Assembly (NCBI RefSeq): GCF_013201665.1
Contig: NZ_CP053840.1
Coordinates: 3,100,001-3,164,000, forward strand
Direction of reading: 5' to 3'
Source: Arcobacter venerupis
GTDB lineage: Bacteria > Campylobacterota > Campylobacteria > Campylobacterales > Arcobacteraceae
Length of the DNA stretch: 64,000 nucleotides
The translations under genes and the position numbers were made by a program. Positions 18,770 to 28,091 of this stretch are shown here, one piece after another. Within the stretch, counting starts at the first letter, position 1. Every line of letters starts with the position of its first letter. Under the pieces are notes generated by a model. That model ran no database searches, had not been told where the DNA came from, and saw only the letters and a list, made by a program, of their open reading frames with translations.

Positions 18770-20092
18770 TTAACCCATGACTTTGGTAGGTAACCACAGA
18801 ATAATTTCTGGGAAAATCATACAAATAATAAGTACTGATAAATTAACTAAAATAAATGGCGTAACCGATTTATAAATTTCTCCCATACTAACATCAGATG
18901 GAGCAATACCTTTTATGTAAAATAGTGCAAAACCATATGGTGGTGTTTGTACTGCAATTAATATATTAATAATCATTAATACCCCAAACCAAATTGGGTC
19001 ATATCCTAATGAAACTGCAATTGGAGTAAATAAAGGAGCACACATTAATACAATAATGAACTCATCAATAATAAATCCTAAAAGTAACATGATAATTTGG
19101 AACATAATAATAATCATAATAGGAGGTAAATCTAATCCATTTGTAAAATCTGCAATAATTCCTTGTATACCCATAAGTAAATGGAAATTACTAAATACTG
19201 AAGCACCAAAAATAATCCACATTGCAACACTTACTAATATAGCCGTTTGCATCCCTACTAATCTAAACATTTCTAGTTTAAATCGTTTAAAAAATATTGC
19301 TAAAAGAATCGCACCAGCAACACCTAAAGCACCTGATTCAGTTGGAGTTGCAATACCTGTAATAATACTTCCTAAAACAACAAAAATTAAACCAATTGCA
19401 AAAAAACCATTTCTTGCAATTTTAAATTTTTCTTTTGCAGTTAATACTGGTAAATCAAATTTTTCACTTAACAATGGAGCTTTTTCTGGCTTTAATCTTG
19501 TACTTATTACAATATATGCGATTAAAACAACAATTGTTAATGCTGCTGGAACTATTGCGCCTAAAAACATTCTACCAACAGAATTTTGTGTAGCTGCGGC
19601 AAACATAATCATAGGAATACTTGGTGGAATTAAAATTCCTAATGCTCCACCTGCCATAATTGTACCAAGGGCTAAACGTCTGTCATATCCAGCTTCTAAC
19701 ATTGGTTTTAAGGCAATACTACCTGAACTCATAATACCAGCACCAATAATACCTACCATTGCACCAATCATCGAGCAAATAAAAACAACACTAATTGCTA
19801 AAGAACCTCTAACTTTTCCAATAAGCATTTGGCTTGCATTAAACATTGCATCACCAATCCCTGAATGGGTTAAAAGCTGTCCCATATAAATATATAAAGG
19901 AATAGATAGCAGAATAAAACTAAAGTATGTTGATTCAACTGTAGTTGGAATTACGTTAAAAATTCCATCTCCCCATGTGAAATAACCAATTAACATTGCA
20001 ATTCCACCTAATGCTAATCCAACAGGAGCACCTAAAGCAAAAAATATTAAAATACATAATACTAAAACGACAGATAATAACTCAACACCCAT
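18770..20092 (-). CDS. dctM: TRAP transporter large permease (DctM type)
   Basis: The 440-residue protein has about 12 hydrophobic segments and the DctM/TrpA signature: 'FALGAPVGLALGG' near the start, 'GIIGAGIMSSGSIALKPML', and 'GGALGILIPPSIPMI'. It is the channel subunit that moves the substrate delivered by DctP using an ion gradient. I start it at 20092 (MGVELLSVV) rather than 30 bp further upstream, because an AAGGAG ribosome site lies 7 bases before this ATG and the product then begins like family members. This start overlaps dctQ by 11 bp, consistent with translational coupling. Confidence 0.95.
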   Translation of the reverse strand: MGVELLSVVLVLCILIFFALGAPVGLALGGIAMLIGYFTWGDGIFNVIPTTVESTYFSFILLSIPLYIYMGQLLTHSGIGDAMFNASQMLIGKVRGSLAISVVFICSMIGAMVGIIGAGIMSSGSIALKPMLEAGYDRRLALGTIMAGGALGILIPPSIPMIMFAAATQNSVGRMFLGAIVPAALTIVVLIAYIVISTRLKPEKAPLLSEKFDLPVLTAKEKFKIARNGFFAIGLIFVVLGSIITGIATPTESGALGVAGAILLAIFFKRFKLEMFRLVGMQTAILVSVAMWIIFGASVFSNFHLLMGIQGIIADFTNGLDLPPIMIIIMFQIIMLLLGFIIDEFIIVLMCAPLFTPIAVSLGYDPIWFGVLMIINILIAVQTPPYGFALFYIKGIAPSDVSMGEIYKSVTPFILVNLSVLIICMIFPEIILWLPTKVMG

Positions 20093-20636
20093 CTTCTGGC
20101 TCCTTTTCAAATAATTCTTCACCTGTTATTAAGTGATAGATTTCTGTTATCATGTCCCTAACTAACTGTGCAATAAATAAAGAGCTAGCTATACATAACA
20201 TAACCCAGAAGTGCCACATAGGAGGCGCCCATTCACTTTGTCGACGATAATCAAATTCTATAGCTTCATTAAATTTTCCAATACTTACATAAAAAGTAAT
20301 AATTAAGAAAAAGATTCCTAAAGAAAAAGAGATAACATTAAAAATATTTTTAACTTTAGGAGAAACTGTTAAATAAAGAATATCAACATTAATATGAGCT
20401 CTTTTTTGTTGAGCGTAAGCTCCACCTAATGCCGCAATGTAACCGAATAAAAATAAAGATGAATCATATGCCCATACCGTTGGGGCATTAAATAAATATC
20501 GAGCTGCAACCTCGTATACAACAATAAAAGCAAGGATAGGCATCAAATATGATGCCCCCTTCCCTGTCCACATAACAATTTTGTCAATTATTGAACAAAA
20601 TGATTTTAGAATTTTTTTTAACATAATTAATTTCAT
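20082..20636 (-). CDS. dctQ: TRAP transporter small permease (DctQ type)
   Basis: The 184-residue protein has four hydrophobic segments, at about residues 26-48, 58-75, 98-122 and 140-160. The pattern 'YEVAARYLFNAPTVWAYD' followed by 'LGGAYAQQKRAHINVDIL' is typical of DctQ. It forms the membrane complex with DctM. It starts 11 bp after dctP and overlaps dctM. No strong ribosome site is seen at the first ATG, and a second ATG lies four codons in. The short 3' hydrophilic tail overlaps the dctM ribosome site. Confidence 0.93.
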   Translation of the reverse strand: MKLIMLKKILKSFCSIIDKIVMWTGKGASYLMPILAFIVVYEVAARYLFNAPTVWAYDSSLFLFGYIAALGGAYAQQKRAHINVDILYLTVSPKVKNIFNVISFSLGIFFLIITFYVSIGKFNEAIEFDYRRQSEWAPPMWHFWVMLCIASSLFIAQLVRDMITEIYHLITGEELFEKEPEDGC

Positions 20637-20647
20637 TTTAGAATTAA

Positions 20648-21676
20648 TTATTTTGTTTCATTTTTTCTAAGGATATCTATTAGCTCTTTGCTATATTTAT
20701 CTGTAGAAGAGTATTCATCCCATAATCCAGCACCAGCTTTTTTCCATGCAGCTTTGTCAGCATCTGAAGGTTCTGGAGACCATTGTAAACCTTTTGCAGT
20801 CATTTGATCAATAGCTTCTTTTTCCCATTTTTTTGAGTTTTCTAACTGAGCTTTTGCATGATCAACAGTTGCAGCATAAACTTCTTTCTTTAAATCATCA
20901 GATAATTTATTCCAAGCAGCTTTATTAACAACGATTGGTAATACTTGTGCACCAGCTAATGGTAATTTATACATATATTTTGCAACTTCAACGTGATTTC
21001 CATCTCTATGGTCAATCATATTTGAACCAATAGAACCATCAATAACACCTGTTGCTAAACTTGTATAAATTTCACTCCAAGCTAAAGATACAGGAGATGC
21101 ACCTAATTCTCTTAAGAATTTACCATAAGCACCTGGTGCTCTAATTTTAAGACCTTGGAAATCAGCAATTGAGTTAATTGGTTTTTTAGTAATAATATAA
21201 ACTGCTGGTTGAATATATGGTTCTAACCAAACTAGACCTTGTGCATCGTAAGCTTTTTTCATTACATCACCAAATCCTTGCTCATGGAAAAGTTTATATA
21301 ATTCTTCAGTATCAGCTGTACCACCTGGTAAACCAATTTCAACTATACCTGATGGTAATTCACCTGCATGCATTGATTGAAATGGCGCTGCCATTGTTAT
21401 TAATCCTGATTTTGCTGCACCTAATACACCTGAAGTTCCAACACCTTCACCTGAAAATAGTACTTGAACTTTAATTGCACCATTTGTTCTTTTTTCTATA
21501 TCAGCAGCAAGGTCTTTATATAATTCACCAAATGCTGTACCTCTACCATATAGATTTGCGAATCTCCAATTATACTCAGCTGCAGATGCAGTATCAACCA
21601 TAGTTACAAGACCTAATAATGCAACAATTGATGTTGCCATTAAGTTCTTTTTAATTTTACTAAATAAATTAAACAT
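20648..21676 (-). CDS. dctP: TRAP transporter solute-binding protein (DctP type)
   Basis: The 342-residue periplasmic binding protein has a signal peptide of ~32 residues ending in 'ASA'. The DctP fold is indicated by 'GLKIRAPG', whose Arg normally grips a carboxylate, and by 'SLAWSEIYTSLATGVIDG'. It captures an organic acid and hands it to DctQM. The conserved Arg argues for a carboxylate substrate, and the aminotransferase and aldehyde dehydrogenase in the operon suggest an amino- or oxo-acid. The actual ligand cannot be deduced. A fragment of a close paralogue survives at 23043-23165. Confidence 0.93.
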   Translation of the reverse strand: MFNLFSKIKKNLMATSIVALLGLVTMVDTASAAEYNWRFANLYGRGTAFGELYKDLAADIEKRTNGAIKVQVLFSGEGVGTSGVLGAAKSGLITMAAPFQSMHAGELPSGIVEIGLPGGTADTEELYKLFHEQGFGDVMKKAYDAQGLVWLEPYIQPAVYIITKKPINSIADFQGLKIRAPGAYGKFLRELGASPVSLAWSEIYTSLATGVIDGSIGSNMIDHRDGNHVEVAKYMYKLPLAGAQVLPIVVNKAAWNKLSDDLKKEVYAATVDHAKAQLENSKKWEKEAIDQMTAKGLQWSPEPSDADKAAWKKAGAGLWDEYSSTDKYSKELIDILRKNETK

Positions 21677-21735
21677 TTGTTTTTCCTTTTTTTGAATTTA
21701 AATTTTCTTACGAATATATCTTGATCTTTTCTAAT

Positions 21736-23019
21736 TTATTTAGAAGCTAAACTTCTAAATAATTTAACAAATTTGTCTAAACCTTCATTTGCAGTTTCAT
21801 CACTAATTGTTAATGGAGGTAAGAATCTAATAACATTTGCGTTATATCCACAAGATAATAAAATTAATCCCGCTTCAACTGCATTTGCAATAATTGCTTT
21901 TGTTAATTCAGTATTTGCATTATTTGCATCACCATCAACCATTAATTCAAGTGCAATCATAGAACCTTTATTTCTTACACAAGAAATTAATTTTGGGAAT
22001 TCATTTTGTAAATCAGTTAATCTTTTGTTGAATAAATCTCCAATGATTACTGATCTATTTAATAAATCTTCTTCTTCCATAATTTCTAATACTGCTAAAC
22101 CAGCTGCGCAACCTACTGGTGAACCACCATAAGTTCCACCTAATCCACCAGGAATTGGAGCATCCATAATTTCAGATTTTCCAACAACTGCTGATAAAGG
22201 ATAACCACCTGCAATACCTTTTGCCATAGTCATTAAATCTGGTTCAACTCCTGAATATTCACTATTAAACATTTTTCCAGTTCTACCAAATCCTGATTGA
22301 ATCTCATCAAAAATTAGTACGATTCCATTATCATCACAAATTTTTCTTAATGCTTGTAATAATTCAACTGGAGTTTGATAAAAACCACCCTCACCTTGAA
22401 CTGGTTCAACAATGATTGCTGCTACATCTTCTGCAACAACATCTGATTTGAATATGTTTTTAATAGCTCTTAATGAATCTTCAACAGTAGCACCATAAGC
22501 ATCAGCTGGAAATGGAACATGATAAATTTCACCAGGGAATGGTCCAAATCCAACTTTATATGGAGCTGTTTTCCCTGTTAATGCCATTGTTAAACTTGTT
22601 CTTCCGTGGAAAGCACCATTAAATGCGATTACTGCTCTTCTTTTTGTATGAGCTCTTGCTATTTTCACACAGTTTTCAACTGCTTCTGCACCAGTTGTAA
22701 CGAAAATGATTTTTTTCTCACTATCACCTGGAGCTAATTTTGTTAATTTTTCTCCTAATTCAACTGCTACTTCATATGGATTAACCATTACACAAGTGTG
22801 ACTAAATTTTTCAATTTGATTTTTTACAGCTTCAATGATTTTTGGATGACTATGTCCTGTATTACATACAGCAATTCCTGTACCAAAATCAATAAATCTA
22901 TTACCCTCAACATCCCATAATTCTGCATTTTTTGCTTCTTTAACAAAAACTGGATAAGTATTACCTTGTCCTCTTGCAAATACTTTTAGTTTTCTTTCTT
23001 GTAACTCTTTGTTGTTCAT
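21736..23019 (-). CDS. gabT: Class III PLP aminotransferase, GabT-like (4-aminobutyrate transaminase)
   Basis: The 427-residue enzyme has the full class III signature: 'GTGIAVCNTGHSHP' at the N-terminus, 'FHGRTSLTMALTGK', 'EPVQGEGGF', the PLP-binding acid in 'IFDEIQSGFGRTG' (D238-E239), and Schiff-base lysine K267 in 'MAKGIAGGYP'. It is closest in feel to GabT, which converts 4-aminobutyrate and 2-oxoglutarate to succinate semialdehyde and glutamate. Related omega-aminotransferases (5-aminovalerate, taurine, beta-alanine) remain possible. It is the first intact gene of the TRAP operon, 59 bp before dctP, with an AGAAGG ribosome site. Confidence 0.88.
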   Translation of the reverse strand: MNNKELQERKLKVFARGQGNTYPVFVKEAKNAELWDVEGNRFIDFGTGIAVCNTGHSHPKIIEAVKNQIEKFSHTCVMVNPYEVAVELGEKLTKLAPGDSEKKIIFVTTGAEAVENCVKIARAHTKRRAVIAFNGAFHGRTSLTMALTGKTAPYKVGFGPFPGEIYHVPFPADAYGATVEDSLRAIKNIFKSDVVAEDVAAIIVEPVQGEGGFYQTPVELLQALRKICDDNGIVLIFDEIQSGFGRTGKMFNSEYSGVEPDLMTMAKGIAGGYPLSAVVGKSEIMDAPIPGGLGGTYGGSPVGCAAGLAVLEIMEEEDLLNRSVIIGDLFNKRLTDLQNEFPKLISCVRNKGSMIALELMVDGDANNANTELTKAIIANAVEAGLILLSCGYNANVIRFLPPLTISDETANEGLDKFVKLFRSLASK

Positions 23020-23042
23020 TTTAAACCTTCTTTTAAATTAAA

Positions 23043-23165
23043 TTATTTAGATTGAGTTTTTCTAAGAATATCAATCAATTCTTCACTATATTTATCTTTA
23101 GCACCATTCATCCCATAAACCTGCACTGCTTCTTTCCAAGCTGATCTATATAATTTGTTCCCTTT
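23043..23165 (-). pseudogene. Remnant of a second DctP gene (C-terminal ~40 codons)
   Basis: Read on the minus strand, the sequence just upstream of gabT encodes SAWKEA, ~10 residues, then 'KDKYSEELIDILRKTQSK' and a stop at 23043-23045. The intact DctP ends 'AAWKKA', ~9 residues, then 'TDKYSKELIDILRKNETK'. The fragment is therefore the tail of a paralogous binding protein. A stop codon at 23166-23168 closes the frame upstream, and no start or N-terminal part is present. The nucleotide sequences differ enough that this is an old paralogue rather than a fresh duplication. Confidence 0.85.
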
Positions 23166-23404
23166 TTAACTTGATTTTTATTCTTTATCTAAAATATACA
23201 TCTCTTACTAATTTGTGAAGTTTTTTAATGATTTCATGAAAAGTAATATATGAATAATCTAAACAATTAATTATTACGGAAAAGAGTAGTGAAAAAGTAA
23301 CCATGAGTTGTATTTTTATAAGTATTTAAAATGATTGATAATATGAGAAATTATGATGTTTATAAATGAAATAAATTGAAGTTTTTTGGAATGGAATTTA
23401 AAAA
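23166..23404. other. Intergenic region between sensor kinase and gabT operon
   Basis: About 240 bp of A/T-rich sequence without a credible gene lies between the kinase stop and the DctP remnant. It should contain the promoter of the gabT-TRAP operon, read leftwards. I saw no clear sigma-54 site, FNR box or convincing -35/-10 pair. Confidence 0.5.
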
Positions 23405-25885
23405 TTATTCTTTATAATTAATTGGGATATACATAGAAAATTCTACTCCTTGAGGAATGTTTTTTACTTTTAATTCTCCTTGCATATTTTGTTCAATAAT
23501 TATTTTACTCATATACAAACCAAGCCCCGTACCATTATAACTATCTTTAGTTGTAAAATAAGGTTCAAATATTTTATTGATAATTGATTCACCAATTCCA
23601 CCTGCATTATCCGAAATTAAGATTTTGATATGGGTTTGAATTCGTTTAGCTTTAATTATAATATGAGGATTCTCAATATTTTTTTCTAAAAAGGCATCTT
23701 TTGAATTGGTAAGAATATTTAATAAAACTTGTGAAAGCTCACTTTGAAAACCATATAATTTTATGTCATCTAAGATTTGAACTTCAATTTTAATACTGTT
23801 ACTTTTAAAACTATCAACAATAAGAAAGATTGTTTGAGAGATAGCATCTTTTATTGAAAACGCATGTTTTTCTTTATTTGGTTTAAAAAAGTTTCTAAAA
23901 TCTTCAATAGTCTTTGACATCTTTTCTGTAAGAGCATTACTTAAAATTCTTTGTTTATCTAAATACTCTTTATCAAGTTTATCTAATGAATAACGTAAAT
24001 GTATATTTTGAATAACTGTACTAAGAGCACTAAGTGGTTGTCTCCATTGATGGGCAATCATACTTATCATCTCTCCCATCTCTGCTAGTTTTGATTGTTG
24101 AATCAAAAGCTGTTCTTGTTTTTTTCTATTATTGATTTCTTCTTTTATTCTAGTATCTAGTGTATTATTTAAATGTTCAAGTTCTAAAGTTTTAATTTTT
24201 AATTTTCTATTTGATAGTTCTAATTCTCTAGTTCGTAAGTGTACCTTTTTCTCTAAAGTACTATTTAACATCTCAATTTCTTCTTTTGCTTTAGTTAACT
24301 TTTTAATATATCTGCTTTGAAGTATATATGTATATAAAATTAATAATAAGATAAAAACTAAAATACTTAAGATAGTCCAAAATAACTTATAGTCAATACT
24401 TTTTTCATATTTAACAGATACCCAATTATTTATGATTTTCTGTTTATTTTCATCACTAATAGAGTTAACAACTTTTTCAAAAATATTTAAAAGTATCGGT
24501 GCATCATTTCTTACTCCCACGGATAAATACCATTTATTATCAAATTTACCGGATATTTGTAAACTTCCATAAAATTCTTCTTGAAAGGCATATGCAACAT
24601 TAAGATGGGTGGTTACTTGACCAAAAAGTTCTCCCCTTTCAACTTTTTTTAAACCAACACGCAAGTGTTCCACATCTACTACTTCTAAGTTTGGATAGTT
24701 TCGCCTAATTATTTCATTATAAGCAAAGTCTTTTTGAATACCAATTTTTTGATTTTCTAAAGTATTTAAATCATTAATAAAAGTTACATTTCTTTTCGTA
24801 ACTAAAACCAATGGTGCTGTGATATATGGTTTAGTAAAATTCATATACTCACGCCTACTTTTTGTATCCATTACAAGAGAAAGAATATCACAATTCCTAT
24901 TCCTAACATACTCTAACGATTCACTCCAATTTTGTGTTTCAACAAGTTTTATTGGAATACCAATTTTTTCTTGGAACTCTTTCATATAATCAGCAACTAT
25001 TCCAATATGTTTATGATCTTCTATTTTTTCATATGGCATCCAATCTGGATCGACACACATATTTATACTTGCTTTTCTCTGCAAATAATTCATTTCTTCT
25101 TCTGTAAGAATTAGAGGTAAATCAGCTACATCTTTTAAGAACCACTTATCAAATAGTTCTTTTTGCTCTTTTATGGAAATAGAGTCTAATCCTTTTTCTA
25201 AAATTGATTGTAAGATAGGTTTATTTTTATTACTAAAAAAGTAAAAAATTGAAGGTTCAAAACTAATAAGAGGCATAGCTTTTAAATCAATAACTAAATT
25301 ATCTTCTAAATATTTTTGAACAGTAATTGGAGAAGCAATTAGTGCATCAACACTTCCTCCAAGTAATTTTTGTACAGATTCTTCTATTCTTTGTGTTTCT
25401 ACTATTTTTATCTTTGGATATTTCTTTTTAATATCTGATATTGTTCCTGTTTCATCAACAATAGCAACTCTTTTATAATTTAAATCATCATAAGAGTTAA
25501 TCTTATTTTGTTCTTTTTTAACAAATAGAATATTTCTTATTTTTAGAATCTCAGAAGAGTAAAGTCCAAAATTATTACTTATTTTTGAATTATTTATTAT
25601 GGGTACTAAATCTATTTCACCATTTTCAAAAGCATATTCAATATTACCATGATTAATATCTACTGTTTTAGTTTTTATTTGGAATTTTTTTATGATAAGA
25701 TCTAAAATGTCATTCGCAAAACCATCTCTTTGATAGTCTTTGTTTAAGTAGCTTAATGGGTATAAATTAGTAATTCCAATTTTTACACTATTATTTTCTA
25801 TCCATGCTTTTTCTTCTTCATTTAAAACAGATGAATTTGCAAATAAAAAACTAAAAAAGAACAAACTAAAAACAATAAACTTCAA
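23405..25885 (-). CDS. Sensor histidine kinase with two periplasmic SBP_bac_3 domains
   Basis: The 826-residue membrane kinase has a signal peptide (1-17), two tandem periplasmic solute-binding domains (~20-255 and ~265-495), one membrane helix (~503-525) and a coiled coil. The HisKA domain has phospho-acceptor H612 in 'AHQWRQPL'. The C-terminal HATPase has an N-box ('LLNILTNSKDAF'), 'DNAGGIG' and 'GTGLGLYMSK'. Such kinases sense small solutes like amino acids. It has no receiver domain. It precedes the gabT-TRAP operon in the same direction and follows the receiver-kinase gene by 29 bp. It probably controls uptake and catabolism of the TRAP substrate (inference). Confidence 0.92.
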   Translation of the reverse strand: MKFIVFSLFFFSFLFANSSVLNEEEKAWIENNSVKIGITNLYPLSYLNKDYQRDGFANDILDLIIKKFQIKTKTVDINHGNIEYAFENGEIDLVPIINNSKISNNFGLYSSEILKIRNILFVKKEQNKINSYDDLNYKRVAIVDETGTISDIKKKYPKIKIVETQRIEESVQKLLGGSVDALIASPITVQKYLEDNLVIDLKAMPLISFEPSIFYFFSNKNKPILQSILEKGLDSISIKEQKELFDKWFLKDVADLPLILTEEEMNYLQRKASINMCVDPDWMPYEKIEDHKHIGIVADYMKEFQEKIGIPIKLVETQNWSESLEYVRNRNCDILSLVMDTKSRREYMNFTKPYITAPLVLVTKRNVTFINDLNTLENQKIGIQKDFAYNEIIRRNYPNLEVVDVEHLRVGLKKVERGELFGQVTTHLNVAYAFQEEFYGSLQISGKFDNKWYLSVGVRNDAPILLNIFEKVVNSISDENKQKIINNWVSVKYEKSIDYKLFWTILSILVFILLLILYTYILQSRYIKKLTKAKEEIEMLNSTLEKKVHLRTRELELSNRKLKIKTLELEHLNNTLDTRIKEEINNRKKQEQLLIQQSKLAEMGEMISMIAHQWRQPLSALSTVIQNIHLRYSLDKLDKEYLDKQRILSNALTEKMSKTIEDFRNFFKPNKEKHAFSIKDAISQTIFLIVDSFKSNSIKIEVQILDDIKLYGFQSELSQVLLNILTNSKDAFLEKNIENPHIIIKAKRIQTHIKILISDNAGGIGESIINKIFEPYFTTKDSYNGTGLGLYMSKIIIEQNMQGELKVKNIPQGVEFSMYIPINYKE

Positions 25886-25914
25886 CTAATAACTCCAAAA
25901 ATACCTTTTTTCGA

Positions 25915-27108
25915 TTATATCATACAATATAAGATTATAAAAAAACTAATACCTTCTTTTGTATTTTTAGCAAATATTTTTCCTTGATGATTCTTCTCAA
26001 CTATAACCTTTGACATATAAAGACCTATTCCTGTACCATTTTTCTCTTTTTTAGTTGAAAAATATGGTTCAAAAATAATATCTAAATCATCTTCCGCTAT
26101 TCCGCCACCATTATCATATATTTCAATTTGCACACCATTTTCTATATCTTGTGTTTTAATTTCAATTTTTGCATTTTTAATCTCTTTGTCTAAAAACTTA
26201 TCTTGAGCATTTTTTAATATATTTATAAAAACATGAGTAATTTCATTTTCAAAGATATTAATTTTATTTTGACTTTCAAAATCTAATATAAGCTCAATAT
26301 TATTAGATTGTAAATCTTTTTGTATTATTTTTAATGTATTTTTTATTGGATTTTCAATAGTTGAATTAACAAAAACTTTATCGGTTTTAAAAAAGTTTCT
26401 AAAATCGTCTATTGTTGTAGTTAAATTTTGTACATAAAACTCTATTTCATCAAGTTTGTTAGTAAAAAAATTAGCTTGTTCAACTCTACCTTCTTGCGTT
26501 TCTAAGTTGAATTTTCCAGAAAGTAATTTGTATTTTAAATTATAAGATGCAGTTCCAATTGAAGATAAAGGTTGTCTCCATTGATGAGCTATCATATTTA
26601 TCATCTCACCCATCGCTGCAAACCTTGATTGTGTTTCTATGATTTGCTGTTTCTCTTCATTTTTCTGAATTTCAATTTCAAGTCTTTTATTTTTTTCTAT
26701 TAATTCTTCTCTTAATACTTTTGCTTCAATTGCTTTTATTAAAGAAGCTTCTAATTTATAAATATCAATAGGTTTTAATACATAAGCACTAATATTTAAC
26801 TCAATAGAATCCATTAGAAAACTTGTCTCTTGATGAGCTGTTGTAATTATTATAGGAATATCTTTATCTATTTCTCTGATTTTTTCAATCATACCAATTC
26901 CATCTAGTTTTGGCATTTTAATATCTGTAAGTATTAGATCTATTTTTTTATCTGAAGATTTAAAAACTGACAAACCCTCTTGTCCATTTTTAACACAAAT
27001 TACATTTATCTCGAAAAGATTTAAAGTTTCAGTTATACCTTCTTGGATTATAAGTTCATCCTCAGCATAAAGAACAGTTATGTTTTTTAGAATTTTTGTA
27101 TCAATCAT
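25915..27108 (-). CDS. Receiver-histidine kinase hybrid (REC-HisKA-HATPase), cytoplasmic
   Basis: The 397-residue protein has an N-terminal receiver domain (1-120, phospho-acceptor D62 in 'LTDIKMPKLDG', Lys in 'LKPID'). A coiled coil follows, then HisKA with H175 in 'AHQWRQPL' and an HATPase domain ('FINILKNAQDKF', 'DNGGGIAED', 'GTGIGLYMSK'). There is no membrane helix, so it is a soluble relay component. It forms an apparent operon with the dual-SBP kinase and is divergent from the OmpR-type regulator at 27293. A phosphorelay among the three is likely but inferred. Confidence 0.9.
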   Translation of the reverse strand: MIDTKILKNITVLYAEDELIIQEGITETLNLFEINVICVKNGQEGLSVFKSSDKKIDLILTDIKMPKLDGIGMIEKIREIDKDIPIIITTAHQETSFLMDSIELNISAYVLKPIDIYKLEASLIKAIEAKVLREELIEKNKRLEIEIQKNEEKQQIIETQSRFAAMGEMINMIAHQWRQPLSSIGTASYNLKYKLLSGKFNLETQEGRVEQANFFTNKLDEIEFYVQNLTTTIDDFRNFFKTDKVFVNSTIENPIKNTLKIIQKDLQSNNIELILDFESQNKINIFENEITHVFINILKNAQDKFLDKEIKNAKIEIKTQDIENGVQIEIYDNGGGIAEDDLDIIFEPYFSTKKEKNGTGIGLYMSKVIVEKNHQGKIFAKNTKEGISFFIILYCMI

Positions 27109-27292
27109 AATATCACTTTTTTATTTTTTATACAGTATATCACTAAATAGTAGCCAAATAATAATATATAATACAATAAACAAAATCATAGTATAATTAA
27201 TAAAAACCTCTATAAGATAGATTGCTACACTGTTTAGGGAAGTCTAAAGAGTTTTATAATTTGATTAATTTATGTATCACCTAAGGATTTTA

Positions 27293-28024
27293 ATGGACTA
27301 TGGATTGTTAAAGAAATATACTAAAAATATAAATATACTTTTTGTTGAAGATGATATAGATTTTAGAAAAGAATTTTCTGAATTACTCCAAGATATTTTT
27401 CCAAAAGTTACCACAGCAATTGATGGATTAGATGCCATTAATAAATATAAAGAATTTTATGAAAGTACAAGCAGCTATTATGATTTAATCATCTCAGATA
27501 TAAAAATGCCAAATTTAGATGGCGTAGAATTAATTGATTATATATATAAAATAAAAAAAGATCAATTAGTTATCATCTTATCTGCACGAAATGAATTTAA
27601 CTACTTATTACCTTTAGTTAATCTAGGAATACATCAATTTTTCACAAAACCTATTAATTACAATACTTTTTTAGAAGATATTTTTAAATTATGCAATCAG
27701 ATTTATCATAACCGTTTAAATAATGATATTAATATTATAAAAATCAATGAATCTTTAATGTGGGATAAAAAGAAAAAAAAGTTATTAGAAAATGATAAAG
27801 CAATTGAGTTAACTAAAAATGAGATTCTCTTTGTAGAAACCATTTTAAATGATAATGGAAAAATATGCACAGTAGATAAACTTATTGATATTATTTGGGC
27901 AGATGAATTTGATTTAATTGCAGATATTACACATTTAAAAAGTCTGATATATCGTTTACGAAAAAAAGTACCTGGATTACTGATAAAAAACATCTATGGA
28001 ATGGGATATATACACGATTCTTAA
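27293..28024 (+). CDS. OmpR-family response regulator
   Basis: The 243-residue protein has a receiver domain (phospho-acceptor D69 in 'ISDIKMPNLDG', switch Ser in 'LSARNE', Lys in 'TKPIN') and a C-terminal winged helix ('LTKNEILFVETIL', 'HLKSLIYRLRKK', 'NIYGMGYIH'). I place the start at 27293 because AAGGA lies 5 bases upstream. An ATG 21 bp earlier lacks a ribosome site. A TATAAT at 27192-27197 could be its promoter. It is divergent from the two kinase genes and probably regulates the gabT-TRAP operon. It ends 15 bp before the bidirectional hairpin at 28040-28069. Confidence 0.9.
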   Translation: MDYGLLKKYTKNINILFVEDDIDFRKEFSELLQDIFPKVTTAIDGLDAINKYKEFYESTSSYYDLIISDIKMPNLDGVELIDYIYKIKKDQLVIILSARNEFNYLLPLVNLGIHQFFTKPINYNTFLEDIFKLCNQIYHNRLNNDINIIKINESLMWDKKKKKLLENDKAIELTKNEILFVETILNDNGKICTVDKLIDIIWADEFDLIADITHLKSLIYRLRKKVPGLLIKNIYGMGYIHDS

Positions 28025-28039
28025 TATATCAGACATAAA

Positions 28040-28069
28040 AAAAGCTAAGGCATTTATACCTTAGCTTTT
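28040..28069 (-). terminator. Rho-independent terminator, second copy
   Basis: The hairpin AAAAGCTAAGG / CCTTAGCTTTT is identical to that at 16864-16893. Here it separates the convergent response-regulator and aldehyde dehydrogenase genes and can act in both directions, having A-runs on one side and T-runs on the other. Confidence 0.9.
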
Positions 28070-28091
28070 ATTTATTTCTTCTGATTTGTAA

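Noticed and set aside
19056-19889. 277-codon plus-strand open frame
   Set aside because: Antisense to dctM, which has strong family motifs; Ile/Pro-rich translation typical of a shadow of a membrane protein.
23020-23404. A hidden intact gene in the 385-bp gap upstream of gabT
   Set aside because: Only the C-terminal DctP remnant reads as protein; a stop closes its frame and no start codon or ribosome site is present.
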